Source of the DNA: Pyropia yezoensis
Taxonomy: Eukaryota; Rhodophyta; Bangiophyceae; Bangiales; Bangiaceae
DNA length: 64,000 bases
Assembly: GCA_009829735.1 (NCBI GenBank)
Contig: CM020619.1
Span: 4,231,727-4,295,726, forward strand
Reading direction: 5' to 3'
Part shown: positions 10,354-20,482 of the stretch, piece after piece
How positions within the stretch are numbered: the first letter of the stretch is position 1
Layout: each line of letters begins with the position of its first letter
The notes under the pieces: generated by a model
What the model was told of the DNA's origin: nothing
What the model saw: the letters and a program-made list of their open reading frames with translations, nothing else
Databases searched by the model: none
Translations under genes and position numbers: made by a program

Positions 10354-12613
10354 ATGGCCGGGAGCACGAGGGTAGAGGCTCTTCGCAGCGAGGCTGAAGC
10401 GCTGCGGGAACGCGCCAACGCGGCCTACCGGGAGCAGAACATCAGCTCGGCCGAGGCTCTCTACTCGGAGGCGCTGGACAAGCTGCGGCAAGCTGCACCG
10501 CCGCTGCCAAAGCGCAAGTCCGCGACAACGGCGGCTGGGACGACGGGCGGCAAGGCAGGCAGCAAGACGATGCCGCCCGCCGCTAGCCAGGCCTCTCCGT
10601 CAGGGTCCGCCACAGAAGGCACCACGAATGGGGCCGGCGCGCCACCGGCGCCCGGCGCCGTTTCGGCTAGCGAGACGGACGCGACTGCCAGCGACGCGGC
10701 CGCTGCTGGGGATACCGACGACAATGATGATGCTGCGTCGACGGCGTCGTCTGTCAGCGAAACGCACATGCCCTCGGATGACGAGTCAGTGCCCCCCCCT
10801 GTGGCCATTGCTGATGCGGTCAATGAGCACACGGGCAACGGCTCTCTCGGAGAGCTCGTGAATGGCCACACAGACCAGACGGAGGATGCCGAAGCCACTG
10901 CCGCGGCTGCAGCGCTGTCGAAGGTGTCCGTTAAGGAGGTGCAGTCGGCAATGGCCGTACTTTTATCCAATCGCGCCCTCATGCGGCTGCGGCTGGAGCA
11001 ATACGGTGCGGCGGAGACGGACGCCACTGAGGCTATTGGCTGGGACCCCCGGTACGTGAAGGCGTACTACCGACGTGCATCGGCGTCGTTTGCGCTTGGC
11101 CACTACCGGCCGGCGCTGAAGGACCTAAAGCTGGTCACCCGTCTGGTACCGACAGACAAAGATGCTGCGGCCAAGCTCAAGGAGTGCAGCCGTCGCGCCA
11201 AGGAGGCGGCCTTCTCGGCAGCAATTGACTCGACCGCGCCGCCGACCCAGCCCCTCTCTGAGACATTTGACTTCAAGGACCTGGTTGTGGAGCAGTCCTA
11301 TGACGGGCCCAAGCTGGGCGCCGATGGCGTCGTCGACGAGGCGTTTTTGTCTTCACTCCTTGTGCGCTTCAGGTCACAAAAGCCTCTTGCTGCCCGCTAC
11401 GCCGCACAGATCGTCCTGGCTGCCCGGCGGCTGCTCGTGGCCCTCCCCAACATTGTGACCCTCCGTGTCGACGGCAGCCAGCCAAAGGTGACTGTCTGTG
11501 GCGACACCCACGGCCAGTACTATGACCTGCTCCACATCTTCGAACTCAATGGCTTGCCGTCGGCAACCAACCCGTACCTGTTCAACGGGGACTTCGTCGA
11601 TCGGGGAAGCTTCAGCGTCGAGGTCATCATGACGCTTCTGGCGTACAAGGTCGCGTGCCCAGAGTCGATGCACCTGACGCGCGGGAATCACGAGACGCTC
11701 TCCATGAATTCGGTATGTGTGACGGAAGGGGAGGGTCCGGGGCGTCGCTCTTGGGTAGAGTGGGTGGGTGAGGTGGTTCATCGTTGAGGGCCGCGGCTAG
11801 CACTCGTGCCTTGTTGGTGGGCGGACTGATGCTGCTTGCGCACTGCGTCGCGTTCGCGGCCTGTTGGCTCCTTTAGAGAGTCTGGCGGGTCGGTAGTCAC
11901 GGCGTCTGCTGTCCGTGCCCTCTTCATTTGAGTTTTGCGTATGTCTGTTGACCGTCGCATTTTGGTTGAGCTCTTTCTTTTGTTGTGTGACTTTTTCTGG
12001 TTCTGGCCCCCCTCCCCCGGTCGTTTCGCAGGTGTACGGCTTTCAAGGAGAGGTTAAGGCGAAGTACAACGACACGCTCTTCAAGCTGTTCTCCGAGTGC
12101 TTCCGTGCCATGCCGCTCGCCTACGTCCTTGACGGAACGGCAGTCGAATCGGGTCGCCGCGCACTTGTCCTTCATGGTGGCCTCTTCTCTAAGGATGGCG
12201 TCACTTTGGCAGACCTACAAGCGTTGAACCGGGACCGGGAGCCTGACTCTGGCCTTATGGCCGAGATGCTCTGGTCCGACCCCCAGAAGGAGGATGGCTG
12301 GGGGCCATCCAAGCGCGGTATCGGCGTTTCGTTTGGCCCTGACGTTACCTCTCGCTTCCTTGACGCCAACGACCTGGCTCTCGTCGTTCGCTCTCACGAG
12401 ATGAAAGAGGAAGGCTACGAGGTCGAGGCCAACGGGCGGCTCATCACCATCTTTTCTGCGCCGAACTATTGTGACGTGCAAGGAAACAAGGGGGCTTTTA
12501 TCACCTTCAAGTCCGAGATGGTGCCCGAGTTTACCCAGTTCTCGGCGGTCCCTCACCCGAACGTGCGGCCGATGGCATATGCAAGAGACGCGGCCATGAT
12601 GGGTCTGCTCTGA
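10354..12613 (+). CDS. PPP5C: Serine/threonine protein phosphatase 5 (TPR-PP5), two exons
   Basis: Exons 10354-11712 and 12032-12613, joined by a 319-bp intron with donor TCG/GTATGT and acceptor TTTCGCAG; 646 residues. PP5 is the PPP-family phosphatase with an autoinhibitory N-terminal TPR domain that binds the Hsp90 tail. TPR1 starts near residue 5 and TPR2-3 cover about 191-280 (LSNRALMRL, YVKAYYRRASASFALGHY). The metallophosphatase core shows every signature: GDTHGQYYDLL (Asp384, His386), GDFVDRG (Asp413, Arg417), RGNHE (Asn445, His446), HGGL (His501), RSHE (His575) and SAPNYCD. The segment PKLGADG before the core and the ending VPHPNVRPMAYA are PP5-specific. Odd: about 145 Ala/Ser/Thr/Asp-rich residues (roughly 45-190) are inserted between TPR1 and TPR2, so the protein is longer than the usual 480-500 residues. 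A GTG 12 nt upstream is in frame, but the first ATG is 10354. Confidence 0.95.
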
Positions 12614-12982
12614 GTGGCACAGCTTATCGCCCTATGGGAGGAGGGGGGGAGCGGATTGCGGGTGGCGGCCCTTTCACGCTCATGGTTCTCTTTTCTTTTT
12701 TGTTTGGCTGTTGTCTGTCTTGCGTGCATTGTTCCGCTCGATGGCTGCCCATACGGTAAGGTTGCACTCTCATCCGCGTGCGCTCATGGGCCATATGCAA
12801 GCTCCATAACTTTGGGAGACGTTCCTAGCCTCAAGAGCACCGTCCCTACACCTTGACGCTCTGCGTGTTTCCATCTGTCGCCCAGGCTGCCCCCCCATCC
12901 ACACAACAGCAGGGCCGTCGCGACAAGCGCTTCTCTGCCTCCGTCCCCCTCACCCCCACCAATTCCTGATTTGTCGCGGCGG
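12614..12982. other. Convergent 3' regions of PP5 and uridine phosphorylase
   Basis: No gene seen. T-rich sequence at 12680-12720 directly after the PP5 stop fits a 3' UTR. The minus-strand gene ends at 12983. Confidence 0.4.
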
Positions 12983-14377
12983 TCAGCTCGCCCCAACCTC
13001 AGTGGCGCCTGCGGCCTCTCCTTCCAGCCGGTGGCGCACAAAGCCAACGATTAGCCGAATGAGGTCCGCCTCCCAGGCCGCTAGCACCGCCGGCGGGGAC
13101 GACACCTGGTCCCCGTCAAGTCGGTTGATAAGTGCCACGCACGCCATGGCTGCGGGGATGCTGTGGCGGTGGGTAAACGCGGCGAACTCGAGGCCCTCCA
13201 TCTGTACAGAAATAGAAAAACGCCCGACCAAGAGACAAGGTGGCAGGTGAGTGGTTGTGTGGTTGTGAGGTGAAGGAAAGTGTGCGTTCCTGTCACGGCT
13301 GGTGGTCACCGAGCGCGCAAGTGGCCCGCGCAGCTTCCGTTCGCTGCCTGCTTGGACCACGCTGTGTGAAACATTCCGGCGCAAAGCGGTGGAACAAGGC
13401 CGCCCAAACTGCCCACCACGGAGCACCCTCCCCACTCTCGTCTTGCGAGCGCGAATCGCAGCAGGCATGCACATACGTACCTCAAAGTTGCGCACGCCCA
13501 CGTCATACGCGGTGCGTAACCATGCGGTCCGGTGGGCGTCGTCAAAGCTACACGAAGCGCCGTCCATGCGGCCCTGCTCCTCGTAAAAGCCGTCCAGGGT
13601 GGCGGTGGTGCCGACCACCACCCGACTCACAGCATCAGGCGCGCCGGCCCTCCCGTCGGCTTTGCCACCACCGCCCCAGTCCACTGTCCGGGCATAGGCC
13701 GCCAAAGCTGCAACAACACGATCGTCAAACACAGCAGGCTCGGAGCGAGGTACACCCAAGACCGTCGACGTTGCCTCGCCCCTCAGTTGCCCGTCCACGA
13801 CACGGGATGTCAACACCAGCGAACCCGCCGGTACCCCAATCCCCCCGCAAGTGCCAACGCGGTAGTAGGTGACAGGCGGAAGGTCCAAAGTGCCGCTGTC
13901 GACACCCCTGCGACCGTCACCCGCGCCCTCGGTGGCCTGGCTATCGCCGGCCCGCGCGTATCGGAACAACTTAGTCAGCTCGTTCAGCACCACGCTCACC
14001 GACGGCCGACCAATGCCGTGGGAAGCCACCACCACCCGCCCTCCTGCCGTACGGAACAGCGCATACCGGTCAGTGCGGGTAAGGTCAAGTAGCCCCTCGC
14101 CGGCGGGACCCGCAAAGGCCGCAGCCAACGAGCGAGCACGCGACCCCGAGCCGCACAGCACCGCATGAGTGACGGCACGAAAGAGGCCCACCACGTCATC
14201 TGTGCCGGGGGGGCACCGCCCACTGCCAGGCGACCGCGCCACCCGGAGGCCAAGGTGGAAGAGCACGTCCACGTCCTCGTTCAAGCCATCGATGGGGGCG
14301 CTCACGGAGGGGGGCACCCCCGGCAGGGCAGGAAGGGAGGACCCTTGGGAAGTGGTGCCGCGTTGGTCTTGAACCAT
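12983..14377 (-). CDS. Uridine phosphorylase, UPP1/UPP2 type (two exons)
   Basis: Exons 13481-14377 and 12983-13201, joined by a 279-bp intron (donor GAG/GTACGT, acceptor CTGTACAG); 371 residues. The enzyme cleaves uridine with phosphate to uracil and ribose-1-phosphate in pyrimidine salvage. It follows the vertebrate-type family closely: DVDVLFHLGL, TDRYALF, SHGIGRPSVSVVLNEL, the phosphate-site loop GTCGGIG (175-181), TTATLDGFYEEQGRMDGA containing the uracil-binding Gln-Gly-Arg (268-270), and NFE/MEGLEFAAF across the intron, the ribose-binding Glu-Met-Glu. The final exon carries CVALINRLDGDQVSSP, strongly conserved in the family. An insertion at about 145-168 and an N-terminal tail of about 30 residues make it longer than the 310-residue human enzyme. 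Without splicing, the frame reads through the intron as a false 464-residue ORF. It is convergent with PP5. Confidence 0.93.
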   Translation of the reverse strand: MVQDQRGTTSQGSSLPALPGVPPSVSAPIDGLNEDVDVLFHLGLRVARSPGSGRCPPGTDDVVGLFRAVTHAVLCGSGSRARSLAAAFAGPAGEGLLDLTRTDRYALFRTAGGRVVVASHGIGRPSVSVVLNELTKLFRYARAGDSQATEGAGDGRRGVDSGTLDLPPVTYYRVGTCGGIGVPAGSLVLTSRVVDGQLRGEATSTVLGVPRSEPAVFDDRVVAALAAYARTVDWGGGGKADGRAGAPDAVSRVVVGTTATLDGFYEEQGRMDGASCSFDDAHRTAWLRTAYDVGVRNFEVRMCMPAAIRARKTRVGRVLRGGQFGRPCSTALRRNVSHSVVQAGSERKLRGPLARSVTTSRDRNAHFPSPHNHTTTHLPPCLLVGRFSISVQMEGLEFAAFTHRHSIPAAMACVALINRLDGDQVSSPPAVLAAWEADLIRLIVGFVRHRLEGEAAGATEVGAS

Positions 14378-15350
14378 CGCGGACAGTAAAACAGGTGGGC
14401 AAGCGAAGTGTAGAAGAGGCGTCGGGCGGTTTCAGAGCGCAGGCGAGAGACGGACGTAGACCAAGGGAGAGCCCCAGGGAAGGAGAGTGCTGTCGGGTAC
14501 AGGCTAGGGGGCGGGGGCGGGGGGGACGTGGAGTGGCTGTCACGGCCAGCCGAAGGGCAGCAGAAAGCGACTGCCGTGAACGGCCGCGTCCATGTGTGCG
14601 GCTGCATGAACGCAGCAGTGCAGAGCAGCAGATGGCAGCAGGCCGAAAAAGGGGCAGGCACTCAGCGCAGTGGCGCCTCCAGAGGCTTGGACCTTGACAT
14701 ACAGTACAGCAAGTTGGTGCCGGAGATGGTATCTGGAAGCACGCTTCTCCCAGACGATTGATGAAAGAATTGTACGCCATTCTTGGCGGCACCAATTACA
14801 ACTTCAAATCTAGGCGACCATTGCAGCAGACGAGAGCCAGCCTGCAAGACCACGCCACCTTCCTACTTCGCACAGCGCAGTGGGACCACCCGCCAGTCGC
14901 TTAATCTCCTCACATTCGGCCCAAATCGCCTCTGCCGGATCTCACAAGTAGGGTTGTGCAGCACGCCCCTTTTCGCGGGGCGTGCGGGTGTGACGCGCCC
15001 TGCGGTGGATTCCATATAGCTAGGCCGGTCAGAAAAGCGACATAAATTCGTCGCTAATGATCTTATCGAGCTGAAACTCTTTCTCAGTACTCCTTGGTAT
15101 GTCTCGGGACTGTGGTGTTGAAGACGGCTCTTCAAACTAGCATGCAGCGTTGGTATGGCAGACGCATTGCGCTTCGTACCCTTCCTCTTGTTCCAGCTTC
15201 GCGGAGTACAGTCAGTATTGGGCATTGTCACGGCCCATGGCATGGCTGACACAACTGTATACCTTGCCCACCCCATTGCTATTTTTGGCAACGATCGACG
15301 TTTATCGCAGTGTGGAGGCCTCTGTAAGGCCATGATCGCCGATCGATCGT

Positions 15351-15386
15351 GACTGGGTATTGTCACGCGCGTGACAATACTCAGTC
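15351..15386. repeat. 36-nt near-perfect palindrome
   Basis: The sequence equals its own reverse complement except for one base pair (a G on one side against an A on the other); its core is GTCACGCGCGTGAC flanked by ATT/AAT. It begins with GACTG and ends with CAGTC. It may be a cruciform-forming site, a protein-binding site or a fused pair of transposon ends. Confidence 0.8.
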
Positions 15387-16465
15387 AAACAATACCCAAT
15401 ACTGACTGTACGGCCATCCGCTTCTGAGTCGCATGACATCGACAGAATCATGATAGTCACTGGGGGGGGCTACTAAATCAATGGCATGCGCGACTTGTGC
15501 CAATCGAACGGGCGGGGCATCCAAACGCTCCTCTCATTGAGACGTGAGTCTCTCCGTGGCGGAGGTGGGGGGGGGGGGGGATGCCCCCCTTGGCAACGTC
15601 GAGTAAGGTGACGGGAGCGCGCGTCCTACTGACTGGCTGGGAGGGGGGGGAGGTGTGAGCGAATGGCGTGCTAAGCCTAAAGGGAAAAGTGACGTGGAAC
15701 CTCTCTTACCTCTCCTCCTCATCCTCCATACCTTCGGAGCCTGCACCGCTGGCCCCACTACCTCCACTCTCTGAGCCCTCCGAGTAGGAGTTCACATCGG
15801 GAGCCTCCACCCTCTCAAGATCCCGCAGACGCTCCACCGCTCGGGAAGCGTCTGTAGAGGGCGCAGCAAGGCACCTGAGGGGGGCACACAGGGCGCCTGG
15901 GGCGGCTGCAGCCACGCCTGGTCAGCCACGCCAAAGGATATAAAAAGGCGGGCATCCAGCAGGCCGTATCAAGGTGGGATCACGGCAATGGGCGGGCACA
16001 TCAAAGATGGAATTGATTGTCAAGTAGCCCCCAGCATGTACCCCATCGAGCACATTCAATGTTGCAATCGGGTCCGAATCGACGCGTCCACCTGATCTGA
16101 CGGCGCTTCCTCTGCGCCAAGCCCTGAAGCGCACATCTGTGCGAAGCACTCAATGGTATGAAAGTTCGACACTCACGTGTCTCTTGACATGTTCTGCAGT
16201 CACGCCACTCGTCAAGACATGTTCACAGGCGGGCGAGCGCACTTTAAATGCACGTTAGTGCCCGATTTCACGGGGCTCGTGACGCATTTTTTTTTCTCAT
16301 GCTGCTTTGTACAGCAAGCAGACATGCTTGTCACAGACACCGAAAGCCCGTGAGTTGCTCTTCCTCTTGGAAAAATAGATGTGTAAAACGGGGCAATAGC
16401 GCCTGAGCTACGACCGGTCAAAAATGAACCGTGAAAACCGGCCTAGCTAAAGGGAATCATCCTTT

Positions 16466-16522
16466 AAGCACGCCTTCAGCACGCCCCAAAACGCCCGATC
16501 ACGCCCAACACGCCCCAGAACG
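16466..16522. repeat. Cluster of CACGCC hexamers
   Basis: Four CACGCC and one AACGCC lie within about 55 bp, spaced 9-14 bp apart. Similar CACGCC/GGCGTG groups recur at 17165-17250 and 14958-15000. Nothing else explains the regular spacing. Confidence 0.6.
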
Positions 16523-17487
16523 TATTATGGCAACTTCTGTCTTATATCTGAGATAGTGTATTTAAACTCTGCTGATCACGACTCATCGCGGAGCGCAACG
16601 GAAAGAAAAACTCTATCGAGGTGGGGTCGCCAGACACCGGGTCAGCAGTCCAAGGAATCCCAGTCGGCCTGTCGGCGCCTGCCCCTCAGCCGTCGATGTG
16701 GTCGCCCCTATTCATACGAGCGGCGCACGGGCAGACACGCGTCGATGCATACAGTGAACCACCCGTCAGCCTAAGGATGGGTAACGTGTATTGCAAAGGG
16801 GGCGCCGCGGGATCATCCCTGGATGGGCGGGCGCTGCGAAGGCTGCGGCGTGCCCCCCCTGCAAGACTGTCGTCGCCCCGGGCTGTGCCCGCCGGCATTG
16901 TCCCAAGGCACGTATCTATCCCATCAGGCTGCCACAGAGACGCGGGTCGGGAGTCTCCCGCGGGGGCTACAGCCAACGTGCCCCGTGAATCGGCCCAGAG
17001 CCCTCCCTGGCTTGGTGGGGCATACCCAGAACAAGACGGGGTGATAGCGGGGCGACCCCGTGAGGACGATCCACCCCAATGGATTTACACATTATTGGAG
17101 TGTCGTGGTCAGGGGTACATACTGCCCAGTCTCACTGTGCATAAAAGTCTCTCGTAAATGAAGTCACGCCCAAAAGCCCGCCTGGAAAGCCTGGGCGTGC
17201 GGGCGTGACATGCCCTCAAACACGCCTTAAAGCACGCCTGGCGTGCTCCTTAGAGCGATCCCAGGGCGGGCTGCACAACCTTACTCACAAGGTCGGCCCA
17301 GCGCGCCTCAGCGACCACATCGAGGCCGAGAACTCTACATGTTTAGCGTCCAGAGGACCTCACGAGGAGGGGGTTGCCCCATTCTTCTCGCCTTTTTCAA
17401 GAACACGACCACGATGACAAGGTGCTGCTCCTCGAGAAAGAACGGTAGCTCTCCGACCATTTCCGGCCGAAGTCGGACCTCTCAAAC

Positions 17488-18318
17488 TGTAAGGTGAAGC
17501 GCAGCGAATCGCCGTCCGCGACCGCACACTCGTGCTCGCACGGTCCCTCGCTCGCCACCCTACGCCCACCCTCAACGCACGCGCGGTACGACGGCGGATA
17601 ACCTACTCAGTGTCGGTCGGTCGCGCGCAACACGTGCGCGCGAAGAAGACGTCCGCGAAGAAGACTGGTGCGAAGGGGATGAGCTTGACGTCGGTCGTTC
17701 TCGGGTTCTAGGATTCAAAGGTGTTTATGTCGATGGGCTTGAGTCCTCCCTCCGTTCTCCACCCTCGGTCGCAGGCACGCACGCTTTCATACCCTCTGGC
17801 ACACCCCTCGGGTCGCTCACAGGGCCCTCGGCGTAGTCCCTCTTGTGTGCCACACCAGGTGGTCCGAAAACGCAGGTCAGCACTCGTCGCGGCACACCCC
17901 CCTCTCAGAAGGGTCAATCCGAGGGGGTGGGCTACTTGCAAGATCGTTCTTGCATACTATTGGTAAGCACGTTACACGCTCCCAAACGCTGTCCCAGAGC
18001 CTGGAAACGGGATATGCGATACTATTGGTTCCCGTCGAGCTCTGGCAATTCCAGCACCATTATGGGCCTTCCATAATGGGCCCTCTGGAGGGGTCCCAGG
18101 GCCACTGTACGCCACGCATCCTGCCACGTGTCAAGATATATTCGTGGAAGATCTTTGGGAGGTTCAAGATTCATCCGGAAGGCGTTCGAAGCTTTCGGAA
18201 GAATCTAGAATCCACAGGATGCGGTCCGAAGAAGATCACGGATCAAGTACGGATGTAGTTAGCATGACATCAGTGGCTTGACGACCAAATTGGATCAAGT
18301 AAGGGTCGAACCCTTACA
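17488..18318 (-). mobile_element. 3' LTR of a chromodomain Ty3/gypsy element
   Basis: An 831-bp segment bounded by TGTAAGG and CCTTACA (TG...CA with 7-bp inverted ends). It lies immediately downstream of an integrase-chromodomain ORF and is preceded in the element's direction by a purine-rich tract, the normal order of pol, PPT and 3' LTR. Its first 20 bp form a hairpin (18299-18317). The matching 5' LTR is not in the window, so the boundaries rest on end structure alone. Confidence 0.6.
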
Positions 18319-18331
18319 TCTCCCCCCCCTT
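18319..18331 (-). other. Polypurine tract
   Basis: On the minus strand this reads as A and G only, with an eight-G run, and abuts the TG of the LTR. That is the usual position of the plus-strand primer in LTR retrotransposons. Confidence 0.6.
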
Positions 18332-19364
18332 AAGACGCTCCCCGCTTGTGGAACGCCCGGAGCAGAGCAGGAGCATGGAGGTCCGCCTCCGAGATCCATT
18401 GGTTCTCCGTGTCATCGTAGCCTTTCCATGACACCAGATACTGCGTACGACCGCGTCGCTTGCGGGAGCGCAGGATCTTGTTGATTTCGTACTCCACAGT
18501 GCCGTCAGTCAGGGCTACCGATGGAGCCGGAACAGGGCGACGATCGAAGTTCTTGTCAGCCCTGTAAGGCGTCAGCAGGCTGGCGTGGAACGCATTGTGT
18601 ACGTTGCATTCCAGGACAGTGGTGGGCAGGTCTAGTCGGAAGGTCACCGGAGTAACAGCCTCCGTGATGCGGTAGGGTCCCGAGTACTTGGGCATCAGCT
18701 TGCGCGCCCCTTCATATGACTCAGGCATCAGGTTCTTGGTGCTTAGTAGGACGTAGTCGCCGACCTTCAGGTCGCAGGCACGCCGAGATCGATTGGCGTA
18801 CGCAGCTCGGTAGGCATTCGCTTGACGGATCGGGTCTGTTGCCGTCTTGTGAGCCGCGCTCAGAGATGAAAGCCTTTCGGCTGCAGCAGGTACCTTGTCG
18901 TTCGTTCCCCGAATGAGGTCGAAGGGGACGGTCTTGGGGTTGAATCCGTACGCCAGATAAAACGGCGTGTGAGTCGTAACGGAATTCGTGGATTGGTTGT
19001 ACGCCACTTCCACGTCCGTGAGAAGCAGGTCCCAGTTCGATTGATTGTGGTCGACAAAGCAGCGCAGCACTTCTTCGATCTTCTTGTTCATGATCTCCGT
19101 CTGTCCATCGGTCTGCGGGTGGTACGCTGACGATGGGCGCAGTCGCACACCCATCTTGTCCATCAGCGCCTTCCAGAACTTGGTCATGAAGACAGGGTCT
19201 CGGTCGCTTATGATGCTTGCAGGTAGACCGAAGTTGCTATACATGTGGTCGTAGAACAGCTTGGCCACGTGGGGCGCCGAGGCACCGCTCTTGGTCGCTG
19301 CTAGGCGTATCATCTTCGACAGTCGGTCGACGACGACCAGCAGTGTAGCGTAATGAAGCCCAGG
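18330..19364 (-). pseudogene. 5'-truncated Ty3/gypsy integrase with C-terminal chromodomain
   Basis: The frame begins abruptly in the integrase catalytic core: VVVDRLSKM (first Asp), SDRDPVFMTKFW (second Asp), YHPQTDGQTEIMNKKIEE (catalytic Glu). It continues through the GPYRI-type SH3-like domain (SGPYRITEAVTPVTFRLDL) into a chromodomain near the end (YLVSWKGYDDTENQWISE). Chromodomains on integrases target chromoviruses to heterochromatin. Protease, RT, RNase H and the integrase zinc finger are missing, so this is the tail of a dead element cut at about 19,360. The open frame runs back to 19,490, but the extra residues do not resemble integrase. It belongs to a lineage different from families 1 and 2 described below. 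Confidence 0.88.
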
Positions 19365-20482
19365 TTCCCGAAACAACAAACCACCAACACACACACAGAG
19401 ACCACAGTCCGGAGTCCAGGAAGGAGTAGGTAAGAGCCCTTGCTGGTCCACTCGCCCGCCACGATACGAGGCAAAGGTAATTTGGACCAAAGCCCTAGGG
19501 AGAAGGAACCCAAAGTACTGTTGATTTTACAAGATGGCCCCGGGCAGAACCCCGGAGCACCCCTTAAGACCCTCTCCCCCGGGCCCCTCCAGGGGCCTTG
19601 AACGAAGCCCCCAGAGGGCGCCCCCAGCGGGCCAAGTGCCAGCAAGGCACCGGCCGCTCACCGGGCCAACACACAAAAAGCAAGCGAAATCCCCCCACAC
19701 ACAGATGTCAATCCCCAAAAAAAACCCAGTGGGAAAAAGGGGAAAGACACGACATCACGCAAGGAAAACAAATGCGAAAAATGAAACAAATATCCCGAAG
19801 GTCAGTATGCCTCCAACCGGTCAAGTCCACCGCTCCGGGTGACCAATCAGGGCACCGGGCGTGTCGCCACTGCCCCGGGCCACCGATGCAGGGATCCTCG
19901 GCCAGCGCGTGGTTCCACGTAACGGTGCCACCCGGGTCCCAAGTCAGTTTCCCGGGTTCTAGCGGTCCCAAGGGCTCATAACGCCACACGCCGGACGGTG
20001 ACGGTGTGCGGGAACAATACGTGCGCCTGACGGGGACGGCGTGCGGGAACAAGACGCCCGCGGTGACGGTCGGCGCTGTGCGGCTGTGTGCGGGCGGGGC
20101 ATCTATGCGCGGTGGGCGCGCGGCTGTTGATAACACGCTGCGTGGGAGCCAAGGCGTGGTACACTGCTAGGGCACTTGAACCAACAGGGGGACTGAGCGT
20201 GCGTGCGCCTGGTGCCTGGAGCGACGGTCATCGGGCCGGAGCCTGTCTAGAATCCTCGGCGCGCGAGCGTGTCGACGTTTCATAAGGTCTACGTCCGACC
20301 CCCTCCGGGTAACACCGGTGCGCCGACAGGCTTGGGGAAGGGCGCCCGCAACCTGAACGGTGTGTGTCAGCCTCTGTGATGCGTCGCGGTACTTGCGTAC
20401 GTGGTTTTGACTCCGAGTGCCTCTGCTGCCCAAGTGGTCCGTCTCACCACCTGTGCTGCGCGCGATCTCTACTTCTTCAACG
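19365..20482. other. Unassigned sequence upstream of a retroelement gag
   Basis: It starts at the break in the integrase remnant. The first 480 bp are A/C-rich on the plus strand. Two imperfect 22-bp direct repeats occur at 19993 and 20035 (core GTGCGGGAACAA). The 5' LTR and leader of the gag at 20483 should lie here, but I could not fix its ends or a primer-binding site. Confidence 0.4.

Larger units (their letters stand above)
14378..17487. other. Repeat-rich non-coding DNA bordering the gene island
   Basis: GC content falls after about 14,700, which marks the end of the gene island. Short frames such as 14863-15366 (minus), 15706-15915 (minus, acidic Ser/Glu-rich) and 16621-17157 (plus) match nothing I recognise. 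The region contains a 36-nt palindrome, a candidate pair of 13-nt inverted repeats (15017-15029 and 16437-16449) and a cluster of CACGCC hexamers. It looks like old, decayed mobile DNA. Confidence 0.4.

Noticed and set aside
9626..10491. Ala-rich or Arg-rich proteins across the GCC repeat
   Set aside because: Both strands and several frames are open only because of the triplet repeat.
11713..11787. PP5 exon 1 continuing to the TGA at 11787
   Set aside because: The sequence after RGNHETLSMNS is not phosphatase-like, a GTATGT donor lies there and the conserved frame resumes at 12032.
12983..14377. Unspliced 464-residue reading of the uridine phosphorylase locus
   Set aside because: The segment between 13202 and 13480 has no similarity to the family and is bounded by good splice sites; removing it joins the conserved Glu-Met-Glu motif.
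16823..17044. Cysteine-rich frame resembling a CXXC DNA-binding finger
   Set aside because: Cysteine spacing does not fit the CGxCxxC pattern and the neighbouring frame is equally Cys-rich.
19365..19490. N-terminal 42 residues of the integrase frame
   Set aside because: The sequence does not resemble integrase and is simple A/C-rich DNA; the element is cut at about 19,360.
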